Assembly (NCBI RefSeq): GCF_026183735.1
Contig: NZ_JAPFRE010000020.1
Coordinates: 1 to 64,000, forward strand
Direction: 5' to 3'
Length of the DNA: 64,000 bases
Source: Alteromonas sp. ASW11-130
Lineage (GTDB): Bacteria > Pseudomonadota > Gammaproteobacteria > Enterobacterales > Alteromonadaceae
Under the pieces are notes generated by a model. That model saw only the letters and a program-made list of their open reading frames with translations, ran no database searches and was not told the origin of the DNA. Position numbers and translations under genes: made by a program. Shown here in pieces: positions 59,039-64,000 of this stretch (its first letter is position 1; every line of letters starts with the position of its first letter).

Positions 59039-60363
59039 GTTATGACCCATTAACTGTCAACGCAGTAAGCACGGAACTTCCCCATCCACCAACTTACTGG
59101 CGTTCGACACATAAAGTCGTATCGAGAAATCCCCTTGCTCAAGATATCCAGTGTGAATGGCTAATTGTAGGCGCGGGTTACACTGGTCTTGCCGCTGCGT
59201 GTGAATTAAAACGCCACTCCGCCCGCTCAGACGTTGTGGTGGTTGATAGTCATGACATTGGCTTTGGCTGTGCCGGTCGCAATGGTGGTTTTGTGCTTTC
59301 TGGCACAGGACGTTATAGCTTACCGGCTATTGCTAAAAAGTGGGGCGTCGAGGTGGCGGTTAAAATGCATGGAGAGTGGCAGAGTGCCGTAAACGCATTA
59401 AATAAACACATTATGCAAGGAAATATTCAGTGTGACTTAAGTAGTGGGCCCTATTTAAAAATTGCTCACAACGCCAAACAAGCTAATTTACTTCGTCTTG
59501 CAGTAGAAACAAACAAACGCGATTTCGACATAGATGCCAACTTTTTGTCCCCCGCCAAGCTTGCCTCTCAACTTAAAATTGAGCACGCATACGGGGCCTC
59601 TATCCAGCCGGGACAATCTTTAAACCCATTGAAGTACGTCGATGGGCTCGCTCGACTTGCAGAAAACGATGGGGTAACAATTCATACTCGCACACCAGCT
59701 GAGTCCATTGAACGCACAGCGAATGGTTGGAAGATAAAGACCCCCCAAGCAACCATTAACGCTGAGAATATTTTACTTGCGAGCAACGCATACAGCCCGC
59801 GCCAATTCCATCCTATGATAGATAAACGGCAGTTCCCAGTTCAATCAAGCATCATTGTTACGGCACCTATTTCCAACTCGGTACGCGAAACCACTGGGCT
59901 CAATAAGGCGATGACCATGATGGATACGCGCATGATGAAATATTACTATCGTACACTGCCAGATGGACGGCTACTTTTTGGAGGTCGCGGAGCCGTAGCG
60001 GGTAAAAATGCCGACAGTCCTTTGGCCAAAAATCGGTTAATTGATGCTATGACCGCCAGCTTTCCGTCACTAAAGCATATTGATATCGATTATTTCTGGA
60101 GTGGGTGGGTGTCAGTCGCCTTGGACAGTATGCCCAGAGTGGTATTCGATGAAAAGCAACGAATTGGATATTCTATGGGTTATTGTGGTTCTGGCGTATC
60201 ATTCGCTACTCTTGCAGGCGCCAGACTGGTGCAAAGGGCCTTAGGCGAAAAGTTGGATACGTCCTTACCCCTTTATCGAAATGCTTTACCTAAATACCCC
60301 ATGCCTGCGATGCGCAGAATGGGGTTGCGAGCCCTTTATACCTGGGCTCACCTATTTGAATAA
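59035..60363 (+). CDS. FAD-dependent amino-group oxidoreductase (PuuB/DAO-like)
   Basis: A 442-aa flavoprotein of the DAO superfamily. The N-terminal dinucleotide-binding motif VGAGYTGLAAACEL is near residue 45, CAGRNGGFVLSG near 81, and the C-terminal FAD motif GYCGSGVSFATLAGA near 383. It resembles gamma-glutamylputrescine oxidase and related amine oxidases. It is coupled by 4 bp to the GNAT gene, suggesting that acetylation and oxidation act on the same or successive compounds. Confidence 0.82.
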   Translation: MSYDPLTVNAVSTELPHPPTYWRSTHKVVSRNPLAQDIQCEWLIVGAGYTGLAAACELKRHSARSDVVVVDSHDIGFGCAGRNGGFVLSGTGRYSLPAIAKKWGVEVAVKMHGEWQSAVNALNKHIMQGNIQCDLSSGPYLKIAHNAKQANLLRLAVETNKRDFDIDANFLSPAKLASQLKIEHAYGASIQPGQSLNPLKYVDGLARLAENDGVTIHTRTPAESIERTANGWKIKTPQATINAENILLASNAYSPRQFHPMIDKRQFPVQSSIIVTAPISNSVRETTGLNKAMTMMDTRMMKYYYRTLPDGRLLFGGRGAVAGKNADSPLAKNRLIDAMTASFPSLKHIDIDYFWSGWVSVALDSMPRVVFDEKQRIGYSMGYCGSGVSFATLAGARLVQRALGEKLDTSLPLYRNALPKYPMPAMRRMGLRALYTWAHLFE

Positions 60364-60369
60364 TACTGA

Positions 60370-61569
60370 TTATTTAAGGGTGATACGGGCAAATTTACGT
60401 TTGCCCACCTGATATACCGCCTCACCTGGTGAGGTAAGTTGCAACCTTGGGTCTTCAACTTTTGTTCCATCAATTTTCACTGCTCCTTGCTTAACCATTC
60501 GCATAGCGTCTGAGGTTGAAGCAACAAGCGATGCATCCTTTAATACACTGCCTAACCCTAATCCGTCATCAGTTAAGTCAAAAGTAAATTCGGGCATTTC
60601 ATCAGGAATCGCATTTTTCTGAAAACGCTGAATAAAATCCTGATGTGCTGCGGCAGCTGCATCTTCATCATGAAAGCGGGCAATAATCTCTTTTGCTAGC
60701 ATAATTTTGAAGTCCCGCGGATTCGCGCCCGCAGCAATTTGTTGCTTGAAACTTTCAATCTCTTCAATTGGACGGAAGCTTATCAAGTCATAGTAACGCC
60801 ACATCAAATCATCCGATACTGACATAACTTTACCAAACATATCGTTGGGTGCATCAGTTATACCAATATAGTTATTGAGTGACTTTGACATTTTCTTCTC
60901 ACCGTCCAGCCCCTCTAATAGTGGCAGCATTACCAGTGCTTGTTGCGTTTGCCCCTGATCTTTTTGTAATTCTCGACCCATTAACAGGTTAAACCGCTGA
61001 TCGGTTCCACCAAGTTCAACATCGGCTTTTAGCGCAACCGAGTCCCAGCCCTGTACTAACGGATATAAAAACTCATGAATGGCGATGGGCTGGCCTGTGG
61101 CATAGCGCTTTTTAAAGTCGTCTCGTTCTAACATTCTTGCCACAGTTTGACTTGCGGCGAGTTTGATCATACCGTCTGCTCCTAATGTATCCATCCATTC
61201 GGAGTTGAAGCGAATTTCAGTCAGTTCAGGGTCAAGTATTTTAAAAACTTGCTCTTGATACGTACGTGCATTTTCTAATACCTGTTCTCGGGATAAAGGC
61301 TTGCGCGTGACGTTTTTACCAGTAGGATCACCTATAAGACCAGTAAAATCTCCGATCAAAAAGACCACTTTGTGACCGAGTTGCTGGAATGTTCTTAGTT
61401 TGTTGATCAGTACAGTGTGACCTAAATGCAGGTCTGGCGCGGTAGGGTCGAAACCCGCCTTAACCGTAAGCGTTTTACCGGTTTTAAGTTTATCAATTAA
61501 GTCCTGTTCAGGCAGGATTTCATCGGTTCCTCGCTTTATTTCAGCTAATGCTGTTTGCCAGTCATTCAT
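60370..61569 (-). CDS. tyrS: Tyrosyl-tRNA synthetase
   Basis: Charges tRNA(Tyr). The start is taken at 61569 ([14 protein letters not shown]), giving 399 aa. A further 18 in-frame residues extend to 61623 but do not resemble the family. The class I signatures HLGHTVLI (HIGH-like) and KMSKS are present, and the C-terminal ~65 residues form an S4 RNA-binding domain. The form is the short TyrRS type. It converges with the FAD gene (6-bp gap) and is divergent from the peptidase gene, as in related genera. Confidence 0.96.
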   Translation of the reverse strand: MNDWQTALAEIKRGTDEILPEQDLIDKLKTGKTLTVKAGFDPTAPDLHLGHTVLINKLRTFQQLGHKVVFLIGDFTGLIGDPTGKNVTRKPLSREQVLENARTYQEQVFKILDPELTEIRFNSEWMDTLGADGMIKLAASQTVARMLERDDFKKRYATGQPIAIHEFLYPLVQGWDSVALKADVELGGTDQRFNLLMGRELQKDQGQTQQALVMLPLLEGLDGEKKMSKSLNNYIGITDAPNDMFGKVMSVSDDLMWRYYDLISFRPIEEIESFKQQIAAGANPRDFKIMLAKEIIARFHDEDAAAAAHQDFIQRFQKNAIPDEMPEFTFDLTDDGLGLGSVLKDASLVASTSDAMRMVKQGAVKIDGTKVEDPRLQLTSPGEAVYQVGKRKFARITLK

Positions 61570-61761
61570 TTTTTTCTCACATCTACTGGTATCACGGTTT
61601 AATCTGGCTGGCATTTTACGCATGGATGGGAACCTTTGAAAGGTTTGGTGTTCATATTTGAGCGCAAACTGCCGATAAAGATAACGAGCTGAGCAAATTA
61701 TGAGCAGCTATAATGAATAAATGTCCATGTTGAAAGCTTTATTCTCTAATTAGGTTGTACG

Positions 61762-63078
61762 ATGAGAATCAATTTATACGCGGGTGTGAAAAACACCGTA
61801 AAAAGATTACCCTCGCCACACCGCACCGGGTTGGCGATTGCCAGTGCGTTCCTGTGTGGGATGGTACTATTGCCGTCAGAACCGGTTGAAGCCAGCCGTC
61901 ATGCTGAAGCCGCCATTTTAGACGTTGGCGTCCGATATCCACTTAAGTTGGCGGTAACCCAGAATACAGATGTGATGTTGCCTGAAGAAGAGTCGGGTTG
62001 GCAGCTTTATAAAGTAGGTCGGGGTGATACGCTGGCAAAGATTTTTAAGCGCGCCGGCTTTTCTCCTCGCGACACTTATGAAGTAAGCAGCTCCGGTGAA
62101 CTAGCTAAAACGCTGGTGACCATTTTACCTGGCGATGAACTCTGGCTAAAAGCTGATGATAATGGCGGCTTTGCAGGGCTAAAATACAAGTTATCCGCAA
62201 AGGAAACTCTATCTATCGGGCCCTCCGAAGAATCAGCCAAACTGATTGCTGAGCTTCAGACTAAAGAAATCGAAGTCCGTCATAATTTTGCCCAGGGAGA
62301 GATTACCTCAAGCTTTTGGCATGCGGGGGTATCTGCAGGATTAACCGATAACCAGATTATGCATCTTGCTGGTATATTTGGCTGGGACATCGACTTTGCC
62401 ATGGAGATTCGTCGAGGAGACGTATTTAATGTGGTATTTGAAGAACAGTACATTGATGGTGAATTTGTAGGTTTTGGCGATATTGTTGCTGCTGAATTTA
62501 TCAATCAGGGCGAAAAATTCGCTGCAATTAAGCACAGCGATGGAAACTATTACACCCCAGAAGGCCGTAGCATGCGCAAGAGTTTTTTGCGTGCGCCAAT
62601 TAACTTTAAATACGTTAGCTCTAACTTTACTAAAGCTCGCTTCCATCCCGTTCAAAAACGTTGGAAAGCACACCGCGGTACAGATTACGTAGCCGCGGCG
62701 GGTACGCCAGTAATGGCTGCCGGTGACGGAAAAGTAGTGAAAGCGGGCTATGATCGCTTTAATGGTAATCACGTTTTTATCCAGCATGGTGAGAAATACA
62801 CTACCAAATACCTGCATTTCAAGAAAAATGCCGTAAAAGTCGGTGATGTAGTTAAACAGGGTCAGACGGTAGGCTACTTAGGTAGTACAGGTATGGTAAC
62901 TGGCGCACACTTACACTATGAATTTTTAGTGGATGGTGTGCACCGTAATCCACGCACAGTGGCACTACCTAAAGCACTCCCGATTGCCAAAGAAGAGCGT
63001 GCGGCTTTTGAAGTCATTGCGCGCAATCGACTTAAACAATTAGATACAAACAAACGTATAATGTTGGCTATGCAATAA
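61762..63078 (+). CDS. Peptidoglycan DD-endopeptidase (M23, MepM-like)
   Basis: A 438-aa envelope protein with an N-terminal hydrophobic segment (about residues 20-40). A LysM/OapA-like region (about 72-115, YKVGRGDTLAKIFKRAGF) precedes a C-terminal LytM/M23 domain (about 300-405). Zinc ligands are the HRGTDY pair and the HLHYE motif. Members cleave D,D cross-links to let the sacculus grow. It is followed 2 bp later by anmK, a peptidoglycan-recycling kinase, so the pair has a common theme. Confidence 0.9.
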   Translation: MRINLYAGVKNTVKRLPSPHRTGLAIASAFLCGMVLLPSEPVEASRHAEAAILDVGVRYPLKLAVTQNTDVMLPEEESGWQLYKVGRGDTLAKIFKRAGFSPRDTYEVSSSGELAKTLVTILPGDELWLKADDNGGFAGLKYKLSAKETLSIGPSEESAKLIAELQTKEIEVRHNFAQGEITSSFWHAGVSAGLTDNQIMHLAGIFGWDIDFAMEIRRGDVFNVVFEEQYIDGEFVGFGDIVAAEFINQGEKFAAIKHSDGNYYTPEGRSMRKSFLRAPINFKYVSSNFTKARFHPVQKRWKAHRGTDYVAAAGTPVMAAGDGKVVKAGYDRFNGNHVFIQHGEKYTTKYLHFKKNAVKVGDVVKQGQTVGYLGSTGMVTGAHLHYEFLVDGVHRNPRTVALPKALPIAKEERAAFEVIARNRLKQLDTNKRIMLAMQ

Positions 63079-63080
63079 AT

Positions 63081-64000
63081 ATGGCCTATTACATTGGTTT
63101 GATGTCGGGCACCAGTATGGACGGCGTAGATGCCGTCCTGTGTGATATCACTCATAATAATATTTCTACTAAACACTGTCTTTCCCTTCCCTTTTCTGAT
63201 GCATTATTAAATCAATTGGTCGCGCTTTGTTCGCCGGGAGTTAACGAACTAGAACGCATGGCGGAAGCAGATCGTAATGTTGCACATACATTTGCTGAAG
63301 CAGTTAATCAACTGCTCTGTGCAACGAATTTAAAACCAAGTGATATTGTTGCCATTGGGTCTCACGGGCAGACAATTCGTCATCAACCTACATCGGGCTC
63401 TCTCTTTGGTTACTCTATTCAAATTGGCGATGCTAACAGGATTGCTGCCCTTACGGATATTGATGTGGTAGCCGATTTCAGACGCAGAGATATTGCCGAA
63501 GGCGGACAAGGCGCCCCTTTAGTGCCTGCTTTTCATCACCAGGTGTTTGGTTCACCGTCCGCTACAAGAGCAATTGTAAACATTGGTGGAATTGCTAATG
63601 TTACATATTTACCTGCCGATGACTCGAAGCCTGTTGTGGGATTCGATACTGGACCGGGAAACCGTTTAATGGACATCTGGTGCCAGCGTCATACAGGGAA
63701 GCGCTACGATAATAATGGCCAGTGGGCGGCCTCGGGTGAAGCTGATATAAGCCTGTTAAAGGAAATGCTAGATGACCCCTACTTTAAAAAAGATACACCG
63801 AAAAGTACTGGACGAGAATATTTTAACGAACAGTGGTTGACGCAATTTGATGCACTATGTCAGATTCGTGCGAACGATATTCAGGCTACCTTGTTGTGTT
63901 TAACAGCCCAGTCGATTGCTGATGCTATCCACCGTTTAAAGCAAGTTGATGAAATATACGTATGTGGTGGCGGCGCGTTCAACGTACACTTATTACAAAC
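63081..64000 (+). CDS. anmK: Anhydro-N-acetylmuramic acid kinase, 5' part (runs off window)
   Basis: Phosphorylates and opens 1,6-anhydro-MurNAc to MurNAc-6-phosphate during peptidoglycan recycling. The frame begins MAYYIGLMSGTSMDGVDAVL and stays open to the window edge, about 306 residues of an expected ~370. The kinase motifs GTSMDGVD near 10, GSHGQTIRH near 93 and GFDTGPGNRLMD near 188 are intact. The gene is partial only because the window ends. Confidence 0.95.
   Translation, partial: MAYYIGLMSGTSMDGVDAVLCDITHNNISTKHCLSLPFSDALLNQLVALCSPGVNELERMAEADRNVAHTFAEAVNQLLCATNLKPSDIVAIGSHGQTIRHQPTSGSLFGYSIQIGDANRIAALTDIDVVADFRRRDIAEGGQGAPLVPAFHHQVFGSPSATRAIVNIGGIANVTYLPADDSKPVVGFDTGPGNRLMDIWCQRHTGKRYDNNGQWAASGEADISLLKEMLDDPYFKKDTPKSTGREYFNEQWLTQFDALCQIRANDIQATLLCLTAQSIADAIHRLKQVDEIYVCGGGAFNVHLLQ

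Overview
The window looks like a chromosomal segment of a marine gammaproteobacterium of the Alteromonadales (Alteromonas/Glaciecola-like). This is inferred from protein character, moderate GC, and gene order that matches E. coli and Vibrio core clusters with Alteromonadales-type insertions. No phage, transposase, CRISPR array, rRNA or tRNA gene was recognised. Nearly all of it is core genome, plus one capsule/polysaccharide island.

Layout. (1) 1-314: repeat-rich, non-coding edge. (2) 315-3351: a CPA2 cation/proton antiporter divergent from a diguanylate cyclase. (3) 3369-22988, all minus strand: the classic translation, lipid A and envelope supercluster. In transcription order it reads rpsB-tsf-pyrH-frr-uppS-cdsA-dxr-rseP-bamA-skp-fabZ-lpxA-lpxB-rnhB-dnaE-accA-tilS. 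lpxD is missing from its usual place between skp and fabZ, and a terminator-like hairpin sits there instead. (4) 23319-27700, plus strand: map-glnD-dapD, divergent from rpsB as in E. coli. (5) 28203-38499: the yqcA-truC-yqcC / csrB / syd-queF-ppnN neighbourhood of E. coli, expanded by DUF3549, DUF3301, GNAT, DUF3192 and GGDEF genes. Between yqcC and syd, where csrB lies in E. coli, I read a minus-strand CsrB-family sRNA. It has about 28 GGA motifs, several GGA-loop hairpins, a strong intrinsic terminator and an upstream GacA/UvrY-type palindrome. (6) 38580-42317: a second DUF3192 protein, an HDOD-like protein, NAD-type isocitrate dehydrogenase and a ComEA-like HhH protein. (7) 42359-52622: a polysaccharide locus. 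galU, ugd, two GT2 glycosyltransferases and a WecA-type phosphoglycosyltransferase are on the minus strand. A lipoprotein and a KpsD/M/T/E-like ABC export set are on the plus strand. (8) 53292-57951: DUF2726, mtnN-cbiB-btuF (SAH/MTA nucleosidase plus cobalamin salvage and uptake) and ahcY. (9) 58075-64000: a DUF2721-GNAT-FAD oxidoreductase operon, tyrS, an M23 endopeptidase and the 5' part of anmK.

How the genes work together. The minus-strand supercluster couples translation factors with isoprenoid carrier synthesis (dxr, uppS), phospholipid and lipid A synthesis (cdsA, fabZ, lpxA, lpxB, accA) and outer-membrane protein assembly (bamA, skp, rseP). CsrB would titrate CsrA and so act on motility, biofilm and carbon storage. 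Two diguanylate cyclases and a capsule locus in the same window are plausible outputs of such a switch, though that link is inference. mtnN and ahcY give two routes for S-adenosylhomocysteine disposal beside B12 uptake genes that serve methionine synthase.

I did not find a wholly new defence or mobile system. The strongest non-ORF signal is the csrB locus. The weaker but less explained ones are the missing lpxD, a GNAT protein with a four-cysteine tail coupled to an oxidoreductase, the mixed-type capsule locus, and a heptanucleotide repeat shared by two promoter regions.
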